Positions 10,371 to 19,642 of a DNA stretch of 64,000 nucleotides are shown here, piece by piece. A model generated the notes under the pieces. That model searched no databases and was not told where the DNA came from. It was given only the letters and a program-made list of their open reading frames with translations. Made by a program: the position numbers and the translations under genes. Each line of letters starts with the position of its first letter. Within the stretch, counting starts at the first letter, position 1. Origin of the DNA: Dactylorhiza incarnata (taxonomy: Eukaryota; Streptophyta; Magnoliopsida; Asparagales; Orchidaceae); contig JAWHQI010000099.1 in the NCBI GenBank assembly GCA_033032865.1, positions 2,427,001 through 2,491,000 of the forward strand, in the 5' to 3' direction.

Positions 10371-10970
10371 TGTTAAAGCTAGAAAAATTCTGACTCCAAA
10401 TGTTCGGACTATATGACAACCTGGGACTACTTATCCCGTGGTCCGACTACTCGGATCTGAAGGATAAAACTAAGAAGAGAGGCAAAGACTAGAAACAGAC
10501 CCCAGGGCGCTTCACTAGGGAGGTCCCGCCACGTACCTGAAAGTTTGGGAGAAACTTCCCCTCCGCAACCACAAATGACTGAGCAGGAGGATGGGGGATC
10601 AAGACTTCAAGAGAGCACTAACTGTCTCCAAAAAGTAGTGCTAAAAGATGTGACAAAGAGGTGCAAATTCTGGTAGCCCATGTGAGTCTATTTATAGACA
10701 AATTCGAGGGGGAGGGGGGTATGTAGGCGACTATACACAGCCCCTGCGAGGTTGCCTATGCCGACCTGACGACTATGACTACAATCTCGCATAATGGCTA
10801 GTAATGGAGGATCTTGCCTGCTTGGCAAGATATCGTCGGCGTTGCATAACTGGCGAGTATGGAAGATGATACTCGCATGCGGCCTTCCGATGCTCATGTT
10901 GGTTGACTTTGACTTTGACCTCTGACTTGAACCTCCTCCTATATGGCACGAATAAGGTCCACCCTCGACA
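10371..10970 (-). repeat. G1 5' LTR (600 bp)
   Basis: On the minus strand it starts TGTCGAGGGTGG and ends GCTTTAACA (TG...CA), next to the candidate primer site and gag. A TATA box CTATAAATAG lies on the minus strand at 10688-10697, about 270 bases into the LTR. The partner LTR is outside the window, so the ends rest on TG/CA and context. Confidence 0.75.
10688..10697 (-). promoter_or_regulatory. G1 LTR TATA box
   Basis: CTATAAATAG on the minus strand, the expected promoter of the G1 5' LTR. Confidence 0.65.
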
Positions 10971-12102
10971 ATATATGATTTGCACATTTATAGTCAAGTA
11001 TTTTTATTATAATTTACTTGTAATTTGTTATATAACTTTATGTAATATTGATAATGAGTAATGAAAATTAAGATGATGAGTAGAACCTAATCAGAATCGA
11101 ATCGAGATTTTCGGTTCATGTATAATTTTAGGTTTTGAATACATGAGTAGATTCTAATTCTAAAAACTTAGAACAAAACAAATATGAATCAATTGTTGGT
11201 TCGCAAGCTGCCCCCAGTTGGACCCAAATTAAAACGATATTTTCTTATTAAAGTTAGAAAAAAAGACGGAAACATAGTATTGAAAACATTATCCTACTTT
11301 GTTGGACGGGGTTTATTTTGGGTACCACGCTGTGCAAGCTGCCCGAGAATTGCTCAAATGAAGTTGTGACGCGTGGAGAAAACGAGTGGTAGGGATGGCA
11401 CTGGTCAGAGCTGGGCAGGAGATATTTTTCTTCTTGGTCGGCCTGCCGCGTGGTGGTGGGGTCCACAACGTGTCGATTTATAGAAAGGTCCCTTATAAAT
11501 ATGAAATTAGTTTACATGAATCCCCAGCAATTACGGATCTGCCTTGGCCCTCCGGCCAATGAGGATCGAGCAAAGGATATACACGGCCTTGGATCTCGCG
11601 CGATCGACGTGGCTCGCTCTAGTGCGATGTATATATCTGGCCTTTGCGGTGCGGAACGAGTCACGTGGGAGCGGTGGACCCCGCGCACGAGCCATTATGT
11701 ATCGATGGGGCCATGCATAGCTGCGGATATTGATGGATTGATACTCATCATGACCCCCATTGTCATGTGCTGAAATTACGCGCTTCCCATGATCATTTTG
11801 GCTTATTTACGAACCTACCATACGACCCGAAAAGGACGATTCTTTCGCTGACGGAAATGCCCTCCTTTATCTTATCTGCTTGTCGCTTTTAATTTTATAC
11901 ATATTCTATTTCTACTTATAGGGAACATGGAGGGAGAACGAATAATTGCATATTTAATATCTTAAGACCAAAACATCATCATTAGTATCCGCCCGAAAAT
12001 GAACCGAACCGAGGTTGGTTATAGTAGTTCTTGGTTCGATGTTATTTACAAAAATTTTGGGAACTGATCTTTTGGTTCGGTTCTTACTTCTTGAGTCGGA
12101 AC
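10971..12102. other. Unassigned AT-rich spacer
   Basis: No protein family, LTR end or RNA gene is recognised. Both edges contain runs of GAACC/GGTTC (around 11085-11125 and 11995-12090), as in ends of old DNA transposons or MITEs, but I could not pair terminal repeats. Short ORFs (for example 11450-11773) have no support. This is the only stretch in the left part that may predate the retrotransposons. Confidence 0.4.
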
Positions 12103-12740
12103 TGTTGCGGGTCGCTTAGGGCTCTTGGTAGACTGGTTTACTTGAACCACCTTAGCTCGGGAGAAAACCAAGCGCGCAAATAGTCACAGAGAAATTCGTT
12201 GAGTACACTGGGACGTTTTAACGTGGAAAAACCCGGAAAGGGTAAAAAAAACCACGCGGTCGGGGCTGTGCCGACCAAACTTCACTAACTTCTGAGAGGT
12301 TACAATCTGATGTTTAGAATTCGAGCGCGACAGGCCGCCGCTCGTTACAATATTAGAGAGAGAGAGAGAACGTTCTGAGGGTGACAGGTCACCTCTCGGA
12401 AAAAACTAAGTCTTTTCCTTCTGAGAACGGTAGAGAATGAAAGTGAGAATGCCTTGTCCGCTTTCGTGAAGACAAAAGTGAGAGCGTTGTGTCCGCTTTC
12501 GTGAGAACGAAAGTGAGACTGCCGAGTCGCCTTTCGGGACGAAGGAAAACTTCAACTCCACGAAGGAGATCTTCAAGCGCCGAAGGAGAAATCCGTGGGA
12601 ATCTTCAAGGAGCTCTCTCTGGTCATCAAGGTCGGGCCCTTTCAAATGAAGCCTAGGGGGTCCTTTTATAGCTTTGGTCGGGGGTAGCCCGGTAATTTTG
12701 CCGTTGTAACCACCATAACCACCTGGGAGGACGAATCATA
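12103..12740 (-). repeat. W 3' LTR (portion alignable to other copies)
   Basis: 12103-12341 matches 16952-17189 (W's other LTR). 12190-12720 reversed matches the Z LTR at 43410-43790 and 51811-51960. A minus-strand TATA box TATAAAA lies at 12664-12670 (AGCTATAAAAGGACC), and Z has TCTATAAAAGGGACC at the same point. The outer limit of this LTR, in the repeats beyond 12740, is not determined. Confidence 0.75.
12664..12670 (-). promoter_or_regulatory. W LTR TATA box
   Basis: TATAAAA on the minus strand, conserved with Z at 43478-43484 and embedded in shared flanking sequence (CCCCCGACCAA upstream). Confidence 0.7.
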
Positions 12741-12929
12741 TTTTCCGGTTCAGAGCCCATGGATCACCATTTTTCGTAAATGACCATCCTGCCCTTCGAG
12801 GAAAGGCGACAAGCTGTTCCTGAAAAGTGAGAAACTGAAAAGACAAAAAGTAAGCGAGCCGAGAGACAAAATGTGAGAAGTTAGAAAGACAAAAAGTGAG
12901 AAGTCAGAAAGACAAAAAGTGAGCTGAGC

Positions 12930-13310
12930 GCGCTCAGAAGCGTTCTGAGCGCGCAACGATCACGGAAGTGCTCCGAACGCGCTTAAAGGCGTTCTGAGCA
13001 CGCAACGAACACGGAAGTGCTCCGAGCGCGCTTAGAGGCGTTCTGAGCATGCAATGAACACAGAAGTGTTCTGAGCGCGCAACGAACGGAGAAGCAATCT
13101 GAGCGATTGGGGAGGCGTTCTGAGCACGCAACGAGCGCGGGAGCGTTCTGAGCGAACGAAGAGGCGTTCTGGGCGCGCAACGAGCGCGGGAGCTCTGAGC
13201 GCGCAACAAGCACGAGAGCGTTTTGAGTGAACGGAGAGGCGTTCTGGGCGCGCAACGAGCGTGGGAGCGCTCTGAGCGCGCAACGAACACGAGAACGTTA
13301 TGAGTGTGCT
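12930..13310. repeat. Tandem repeat, ~25-bp monomers in ~50-bp units
   Basis: GTTCTGAGCGCGCAACGA and variants recur at about 12934, 12984, 13034, 13062, 13111, 13160 and beyond, alternating with CGAACGCGCTTAGAGGC-like monomers. All three minus-strand frames are open across it, which explains several overlapping Arg/Ser/Leu-rich frames that are not genes. Confidence 0.8.
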
Positions 13311-13419
13311 AGGAGGCATTCTAGGCGGAATTCGGAACCCGAAGAGCGGGCGACGAGACAGAAGAGGGGGGATCTACCCCAAACCCATAACGGGGGATAG
13401 CGGTTCGACCGCCCCTAAA

Positions 13420-13790
13420 GGCGGGCGCGGCGCGATCGCGCCCGAGGGAGGGCGGCGACGCCTCTTGGCCGCACCCCAAGGGGGTGCGGTTTGGCCGCAC
13501 CCCGCATAGGCTGCGGCTTGGCCGCACCCCAAAAGGGGGGGGGGGGGGGGCGGCCTGGCCGCACCCCAAAAGGGGGGGTGCGGTGGCCGCACCCCAAGGG
13601 GGGGTGCGGCCTGGCCGCACCCCAAGGGGGGAGTGCGGCCTGGCCGCACCCCAAGGGGGGGGTGCGGCCTGGCCGCACCCCTCATGGGGTGCGGTTTGGC
13701 CGCACCCCCCCCCCCCCCCACTATGGGGGGTGCGGTTATTCGCACCCCACTAGTGGGGTGCGGGCTAACCGCACCCCACTAGCGGGGTTC
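13420..13790. repeat. GC-rich palindrome array (GGTGCGGCC / GGCCGCACC)
   Basis: At least eight copies of GGTGCGG(C/T)(C/T)TGGCCGCACC are separated by C or G runs such as CCCCAAGGGG. Each copy is a near-perfect hairpin, and neighbouring arms can also pair. Similar palindromes with ACTAGTGGGGTGCGG recur at 13745-13790 and 14205-14275. Reading frames on both strands here are by-products of the repeat. It lies in the 3' non-coding part of W. Confidence 0.85.
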
Positions 13791-14680
13791 GGTCATGGCG
13801 GGGCGCGACGCGCGCTTCGCGCGTGCTTGCATGTTGGCGGTGAAAATGGCGGGTCCGGTTTCTCCAACTTGAGCGATCATGCGTCGACCGTTGACCCCAC
13901 CTCTCTTTAGTGGAGTTTTCTTTATACGCACCCCAAGGCCTTTATGGATGTATAACACCTATAATACGAGCCCCTATCATAAGCCCCCCAAACCTTCGGA
14001 GTCCGAATTACTGCGTGGAGGAGTTCGGAGGTTTTGATTTTCCTTCGCGGCAATTCTGACTATCACCATCTCCGTGCGATGCGTCATACCATGCTGAGGG
14101 TAAGCTGTTGCGATTTGCGCAATCATGAGTCTGTCGACTTGCAAACTTTCCGGAAGTCGTCACTTGGCTCCAGTTGTGGGAGAAATCTAGCGGTTTGGCC
14201 GCACCCCCCACTATGGGGGGTGCGGTTATTTGCACCCCACTAGTGGGGTGCGGGCTAACCGCACCCCACTAGCGGGGTTCGGTCATGGCGGGGCGCGACG
14301 CGCGCTTCGCTCGTGCTTGCGTGTTGGCGGTGAAAATGGCGGGTCCGGTTTCTCCAACTTGAGCGATCATGCGTTGATCGTTGATCCCACCTCTCTTTAG
14401 TGGAGTTTTCTCTATACGCATCCCAAGGCCTTTATGGATGTATAACACCTATAATACGAGCCCCTATCATAAGCCCCCCAAACCTTCGGAGTCCGAATTA
14501 CTGCGCGGAGGAGTTCAGAGGTTTTGATTTTCCTTCGCGGCAATTCTGACTATCACCATCTCCGTGCGATGCGTCATACCATGCTGAGGGTAAGCTGTTG
14601 CGATTTGCGCAATCATGAGTCTGTCGACTTGCGAACTTTCCGGAAGTCGTCACTTGGCTCCAGTTGTGGGAGAAATCTAC
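13701..14680. repeat. 490-bp direct duplication (two tandem copies)
   Basis: Landmarks recur at a spacing of 490 bases: TCGGTCATGGCGGGGCGCG at about 13790 and 14280, and GGTTTTGATTTTCCTTCGCG at about 14030 and 14520. The copies differ at only a few positions. Copy two leaves the palindrome array and ends near AGAAATCTA at about 14680. Confidence 0.85.
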
Positions 14681-14815
14681 ATCTCGTCTTGTTCGGTTGC
14701 GAGCTTGCCGCCCAGCGATTGTGCTAGAGATCGTGACGAGCTTGTCGTTTAGCGTTGAAACCTGAGGAGCTTTGGGCGATGTGATGAAGCAGCATTGAGG
14801 CGATGTGCTCAAGGT

Positions 14816-15094
14816 GTGCTGAGGTGAGGTCCCCAAGTAGCGCCGAGGTGAGGTCCCCAAGTAGTGCCGAGGTCATGAGCCCAAGCAGCGGCGAGGCAAG
14901 GTGCCCAAGCAGCGCCGAGGCAATTTGCCCAAGCAGCGCCGAGGCAATGGGCCCAAGCAGCGCCGAGGCAATGCGTCGAAGCACCGCCGAGGCAATGCGC
15001 CCAAGCAGCGCCGAGGCAATGCGCCCAAGCAGCGCCGAGGCAATGCGCCCAAGCAGCGCCGAGGCAATGCGCCCAAGCAGCGCCGAGGCAAGGT
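14816..15094. repeat. 24-bp minisatellite, about 11 units
   Basis: AAGCAGCGCCGAGGCAATGCGCCC repeats with few changes, the central units identical and the left ones degenerate. A 24-bp unit keeps all frames open, giving PKQRRGNA repeats on plus and LPRRCLGA or HCLGAAWA on minus. None resembles a known protein. Confidence 0.88.
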
Positions 15095-15443
15095 GGTCTT
15101 TTGGGCAGACCTAGTTGAAATTGTTGTACTTGACGCTTATCCCTCACTCACAAGAGGCCTCTTCTCTTCACCATGTTGGCAAATTTGTTGCTATGTGTTA
15201 GTATCGAAGATCGTGGGCTTAACTTTCGTAGCCTTATTTTGGATGATTCACATTGCTGATAGAGCCAGAGAATAACCATAGTAATTTTAGATACACAACG
15301 AATATATGTGCACAAGTGCAATCTTGTGGCTTACTGTTTAAAAGCAAAAACTGGAAGAAATAAAAATAGAAATTGATGATAGATGAGACGCGGGCTGTGC
15401 GCGCTCTACTAGGGGGAAAGTTCCCCTGCCCAGCACCACTCGC
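15095..15443 (-). other. W region between gag stop and minisatellite
   Basis: No protease or pol is detectable after the gag stop. The sequence becomes AT-rich at 15200-15380. In an autonomous relative (Z) the protease prelude would begin here. Confidence 0.5.
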
Positions 15444-16898
15444 TTATCCGCGTCGGGGTACGACGTTGTCCTCTACTGGATTGTCAGCCTGCGGTCCGTG
15501 CTGGTTCGGGATCTGGTTTAGTAAAAACCTTCCGAGAAGGCCTTGTTGGACAAGACGCTCGATTTCTTTCTTCAACCGCTTGCGGCTTTCTGTACTGTGT
15601 CCATGCCCGCGATGGAAGTCGCAATATTGCGTCTGGTTTCTTTCGCTCAACGTAAGCGGTTCGGGCCTACGGAGCGCATTGATGGCGAGGAGAACGTTAG
15701 TCCTGGTAGTGTTCAAGGGAGTGTAGTCCTGATGCTGGCGAGATCTTCGGTCTCGGCTGGGGTTGTCGTGATGCTTATTGTTCTTGTTGGGAACTGTTTG
15801 CGGCGACGACTCCTCTTTCTTCCTCTTCGAGCTCCCCTCGAACTGCCGGTGGTGTGCTTCGATGGTCTCGTCGGCGGCTATCTGAGCTTCAACTCGGTGA
15901 ACGAGGTCGGGGTAACTTGGTATGGTTTCTCTCATAAGAGCTGAGTAAAAGCCACTCGGGCGGAGTCCTCCAAGGAAGACTCCCCGCAAGAGCTCGGGAT
16001 CGACTCCTGGGATCTGTCGAGTCTCCGTAGTGAAGCGTCGAAAGAAATCTTTGAGTGTTTCTCCGTCGTTTTGGCGGATCCCTGAGAGATGGGAGGGATC
16101 TCGGTCAATTCTGTGGTTGGCGATGAATTGGCCCACGAACTGCTGCGTCGTTTCTGCGAAGTTGTTGATAGCCCCATTCCGCAGGGAGTGGAACCAAGTT
16201 CGCGCTTGCCCTTTCAAGGTTGCCGGGAACACCTGACAGAGGAGCTGATCAGGGGCGCTGTAAATCCTCATTACGGTGGTGAAGTGATTGACATGTTCCA
16301 ATGGATCATCCGTCCCGTCGAATGTCTCGATGCTGGGATGCTTAAATCCATTCGGAATTGGATAGGCCAGGACTTGAGGCGATAACGGGGAGCCGTGGTG
16401 TGCGGGACGGCGGGCGAGAGCTGCGTGTCGCCCTGCTTGGACGTACTCTTCTTCTATCATGTTGCGTATTTCTTCTCGCGCGGTTCTTTCGACTGCTCGA
16501 TCAGGGGCAACTCTTCCTAGATGATGGTGACGGTGGTCAGCTTCTTGGTTTCTAGCTGGCGAGGCAGGGTGAGCGGAGCCTGCTGCGCTGGAGGATCCTT
16601 CTGTAGCTTCTTCCTCCCGAATGGCCTCTTCGTTCGGGGCATGAATCAGAGCTGGGGGCGGCGGCACGTTCAATGTCGGCGGCTGAATTGGAACTTGAGG
16701 AGCCCCGAGATTCCTTACGAGAGCCAACATCTCGGCTTGCTGCTCTTCAATCTGCTGCATGCGCCCTTCCACCCCTGCTGCGAGCGCAGGCACTGCCTCT
16801 TCTCCAGGAGGCGCATTGATAAGCGAGTGGGAGGGAGCTATGTCGACGCGTCCCTCCGACATTGATCCTTCGATAGTGCGAGCACTCTTTCTTGCCAT
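15444..16898 (-). CDS. gag: Gag polyprotein, intact (W element)
   Basis: An uninterrupted frame of 484 codons. I start at the Met of MARKSARTIEGS (16898) because Z starts MARRSARTTDDS at the equivalent place; the frame is open 17 codons further upstream. Order: a Pro-rich N-terminus with a short coiled stretch (MQQIEEQQAEMLALVRNLGAPQ), the retrotransposon capsid domain (NGFKHPSIETFDGTDDPLEH, FPATLKGQARTWFHSL, GIRQNDGETLKDFFRRFTTE, GVFLGGLRPSGFYSAL), a basic linker, then a CX2HX4HX4C zinc motif (CDFHRGHGHSTESRKR) in which the last Cys position is altered to Arg. Gag would build the cytoplasmic particle and bind element RNA. It ends with its own stop and no pol follows. The matching gene in Z is full of stops. 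Confidence 0.88.
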   Translation of the reverse strand: MARKSARTIEGSMSEGRVDIAPSHSLINAPPGEEAVPALAAGVEGRMQQIEEQQAEMLALVRNLGAPQVPIQPPTLNVPPPPALIHAPNEEAIREEEATEGSSSAAGSAHPASPARNQEADHRHHHLGRVAPDRAVERTAREEIRNMIEEEYVQAGRHAALARRPAHHGSPLSPQVLAYPIPNGFKHPSIETFDGTDDPLEHVNHFTTVMRIYSAPDQLLCQVFPATLKGQARTWFHSLRNGAINNFAETTQQFVGQFIANHRIDRDPSHLSGIRQNDGETLKDFFRRFTTETRQIPGVDPELLRGVFLGGLRPSGFYSALMRETIPSYPDLVHRVEAQIAADETIEAHHRQFEGSSKRKKEESSPQTVPNKNNKHHDNPSRDRRSRQHQDYTPLNTTRTNVLLAINALRRPEPLTLSERNQTQYCDFHRGHGHSTESRKRLKKEIERLVQQGLLGRFLLNQIPNQHGPQADNPVEDNVVPRRG

Positions 16899-16930
16899 TG
16901 CAGTTGGCCTTTCAAAAGTTTTGGGAATCG

Positions 16931-16950
16931 TTCCCACAGACGGCGCCAAA
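16931..16950 (-). other. W primer-binding site
   Basis: TTTGGCGCCGTCTGTGGGAA on the minus strand, one base after the LTR end CCGCAACA. It is identical to the Z site at 51983-52002. I do not assign the tRNA. Confidence 0.75.
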
Positions 16951-16951
16951 C

Positions 16952-17189
16952 TGTTGCGGGTCGCTTAGGGCTCTTGGTTGACTGGTTTACTTGAACCACC
17001 TTAGCTCGGGAGAGAACCAAGCGCGCAAACAGTCACAGAGAAATTCGTTGAGTACACTGGGACGTTTTAACGTGGAAAAACCCGGAAAGGGTAAAAAAAC
17101 CACGCGGTCGGGGCTGTACCGACCAAACTTCACTAACTTCTGAGAGGTTACAATCCGGAGTTTAGAATTCGAGCGCGATAGGCCGCCAC
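16952..17189 (-). repeat. W 5' LTR, first 238 bp (cut by X)
   Basis: Matches 12103-12341 with few differences, up to GGCCGCCAC, where the X LTR begins with TGTAACATCC. The remainder of this LTR is not found to the right of X. Confidence 0.88.
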
Positions 17190-17359
17190 TGTAACATCCC
17201 CAATCCTTCTAGACCCCTAGATGGTGTTAGGGCATGGGTGGTGTGCAGAGTGGCCACTAAGGCCCTTGGGCCAAGTGGAGTGTGCTAAGTGCACACCAAG
17301 GGCACAAAATCAACATAGCCCAATACCACTCCCTTAGGCCAATTGTCCCTCAATTCACC

Positions 17360-17830
17360 AAATTGACCTCCCCCATACCACCCTAACCACTAAGGAATAC
17401 CATTACCTTGAGAATTGCACTTGGGTGGGACCCAATTGCATGAAATTGACCAAAGTCAACAATAGGTCAACATTAACCAAACTAAGTCAATTAGGGTTCA
17501 ATTGACCCTCAAATGTTCAAATTGACCTTACCACCACACTCTAAACACCTTAAGGAACCCAATGGACCAAAAAGCCCCATCATGGTGGGACCAATTGACC
17601 CCAATTGACCAAAGTCAAACTTTACCCAATTTTGGTCAAATCTACACCCTTTGATTAAATTGAACCAATTGGAGCCCCACCATGGACTAACCAACCTTGG
17701 GTAGTGTCAAGGGACCCAAGACCATCTAGTGGGTCCATGCCACTCATCATGTTGACCAAGTCAAAGTCAAAGTCAACACTTGTGAATTAAACCCAATCTA
17801 GGTGACATAGCCACATACACTTGACCCAAG
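17360..17830 (+). promoter_or_regulatory. Dense TTGAC(C/T) (W-box-like) motifs in X U3
   Basis: By eye 16 copies of TTGACC, TTGACT or their complements lie in under 500 bases (for example 17362, 17446, 17502, 17595, 17605, 17752, 17821). TTGAC(C/T) is the core bound by WRKY factors. The Y LTR has a similar run at 32900-33400. Binding is not shown by the sequence. Confidence 0.5.
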
Positions 17831-17914
17831 CCAAATCATTTGGCCTAACACCAATCAAAGGACCAAGCAAGCCCCTTGGCAGCTGGTTGGGCAAGCCCAA
17901 CCTTGAGTTAGCCC

Positions 17915-18031
17915 AATTAAGGTAGAAAAGGTGAAGAGAGAAGAAGGGAACCAAAAGAGAAAAGCAAAAGCACCCTCCCCTCCTTCCACACTCAACCCCA
18001 ATCAGCCTAGGGGACATCCCTGATTGTTGTT
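17915..18031 (+). repeat. 117-bp X LTR segment duplicated across the SIRE insertion (left copy)
   Basis: AATTAAGGTAGAAAAGG through TGATTGTTGTT recurs at 28548-28664 immediately after the truncated SIRE 3' LTR. A normal copia duplication would be 5 bp. See the matching entry on the right. Confidence 0.88.
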
Positions 18032-19525
18032 TGTTGGAACAACCCTTTTACTGTTTTGGGCTAGGATCACTATGTACTAATTAGGATCAGTTGACCCCAT
18101 TGTATAGTTTAAGGGTCAAGTCTGTAGGCTGATAAATTAGCTAGAACTTAAGATTAAATCTAAGGTTCCCAGCGCTCAACAAATGGCTAGCAGCGTTCGA
18201 CGAATGGCAAGTGGCGTTCGACGAATGTCTAGCATCGTTCGACAAATTATTCTCAGCAGACTGAAGTATTACAGCCAGTTCCAGCACTCGACATTCTCTG
18301 ATCAGTGTTCGACAAATGGCTAGCAGTGCTCGACAGATGGCTTCCAGCGTTCGACAGTTTTTGCTGACAACGCTCGACAGTTTCCAGCCAGCGTTCAACA
18401 TATTCTGGACAACGCTCGACATTTTCCAGCCAGCGTTCAACATCTTCTGGACAGCGCTCGACAGATTATAGCCAGCGTTCGACAGATCATTTATTGAAGC
18501 CCAGTTTTGTTATCAACTATATTCTATCTATCCTAACAGCAAAACGACGAATATAACAGATCTATTTAATATCCTTTGGGCATATTCTGACAGATAAGGA
18601 AGGATATTAAACTCAGTTAATATATTCCCTTCTTTCCTTTTTCCAAGGCAGCAATAGCCGTTGACATTTAATGAAAAGGAATCTTTTCACAGTCAAAAAT
18701 AAAAGGACCTGCCAAAATCGTTTGAGTTTACAGAATTCAAACGTCGTTCTATTACAGAATAAAAAGGATATATATACAGGATAAAAAGAAGAAGAAGATA
18801 TATAGACATCTCAGAAAGTATTTTTTTCTTCATCTTCTTCTTCTACAAGCAGCAAGCAAAAACTTCTGAGAACATCATCCTCAAGGGCATTCACTCAGAA
18901 TCTGCTGCAAATTCAGATCTTCTAAAAAGAGCAACAAGCAATCTGAAGAACCTGTTCTTCCAGATCAAACTGCTATAGAAGATCTTAGTTTTCAAGAGAA
19001 AGCTTCTTTATTTTCTGTCAAATACTTCAATCTGACAGGGGGAGCTTTACAACAACATCCACTAGAGTCTTCTCTCAGCATCTTGACAGAGAAGAACACT
19101 ATAAACTTTTTCCTTCCCATCTTGTACAGGGTTATAACTCCCTTCAAAAGTTAACTCTCGGTGACAGGGCACCTTTTCAAAAACCTGCAGTTTGGTTAGA
19201 GCACCTTATCAACAGCTCACCTGGTGTGAGGGCACCTTATCAACAACCTCCTAGTGGATTCCTACCAAAGGTGGTAGAAGAGTAGACGTACCCAGATTTA
19301 TTGGGGAACTACTATAGCTCCTTGTGTCTTCTGTGTTTGATTATTTTCTGTGCTTGTGCTGTTTGTTTTGTGATTACATTTACTTAATTTTTCTGTTTAT
19401 ATAATTCTCACACAGCTTACACTTATATATAATACTATTTTAATTCCGCTATAGAAACTAAGGAAAAGTTTTAATACTCTATTCACCCCCCTCTAGAGTA
19501 ACTTAAGATCTGACCTCCACTTTCA
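18032..19525 (+). repeat. SIRE 5' LTR
   Basis: Starts TGTTGGAACAACCC, matching 27194. The right end is placed at TTTCA before the primer site and cannot be checked, because the 3' LTR is truncated. TATATATACAGG at about 18769 is the likely TATA region. Confidence 0.82.
18160..18490. repeat. Short CAGCGTTCGACA-type repeats in SIRE U3
   Basis: More than a dozen copies of (C/A)GCG(T/C)TCGAC(A/G) separated by 10-25 bases. They recur in the 3' LTR at 27325-27650. They keep a minus-strand frame open that is not a gene. Related GTCGAACG motifs also occur at 24148-24260 before the env-like ORF. Confidence 0.75.
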
Positions 19526-19527
19526 AT

Positions 19528-19539
19528 TGGTATCAGAGG
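19528..19539 (+). other. SIRE primer-binding site (initiator Met tRNA)
   Basis: TGGTATCAGAGG, 11 of 12 matches to the plant iMet site TGGTATCAGAGC, two bases after the LTR. Confidence 0.88.
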
Positions 19540-19642
19540 AGTGTTGATTCTTTACAGACTAACATCTGAATCACAAAGATCAACCAGATCTTAATTTGTC
19601 TAAGAGCTTCTTTATCTAAGAATTTTATATCATTCAAAACTC

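Larger units (their letters stand above)
12103..17189 (-). mobile_element. W: gag-only Tat-like Ty3/gypsy element (5' LTR interrupted by X)
   Basis: Both LTR inner or outer edges read TGTTGCGGGTCGC on the plus strand (12103 and 16952). The primer site on the minus strand (16931-16950) is followed by an intact gag (15444-16898). No protease, RT or integrase is present; instead about 2.7 kb of repeats fills the space to the left LTR. LTR, primer site and gag are shared with Z. W therefore fits the published TR-GAG type of non-autonomous element. Its right LTR is cut at 17189 by X and the remainder is not found. The 5 bases before 12103 are GGAAC; the matching duplication is lost. Confidence 0.75.
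17190..18031 (+). repeat. X 5' LTR, segment 1
   Basis: Nearly identical to 42161-43006 (start of the X 3' LTR). It contains many GGTCAA/TTGACC motifs and ends at TGATTGTTGTT, where the SIRE LTR starts. Confidence 0.92.

Noticed and set aside
11450..11773. 107-codon ORF in the 10971-12102 spacer
   Set aside because: No recognisable domain, unremarkable composition, no neighbouring gene signals; length is within chance expectation.
12934..13319. Overlapping minus-strand ORFs rich in Arg-Ser-Leu
   Set aside because: They follow the 25/50-bp tandem repeat in all frames and have no family similarity; repeat by-products.
13321..13910. Several long ORFs on both strands with WPHP and GCGQAAPP repeats
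   Set aside because: Products of the GC-rich palindrome array, open on both strands at once; no gene signals.
12930..15094. CRISPR-like repeat arrays
   Set aside because: Repeats are head-to-tail without unique spacers, no cas genes, and the context is a plant retrotransposon.
14803..15275. ORFs with PKQRRGNA or LPRRCLGA repeats
   Set aside because: A 24-bp minisatellite keeps every frame open; no conserved domain.
18141..18443. 100-codon minus-strand ORF (repeated at 27303-27605)
   Set aside because: Created by the CGTTCGAC repeats of the SIRE U3; opposite to the element's transcription and without a domain.
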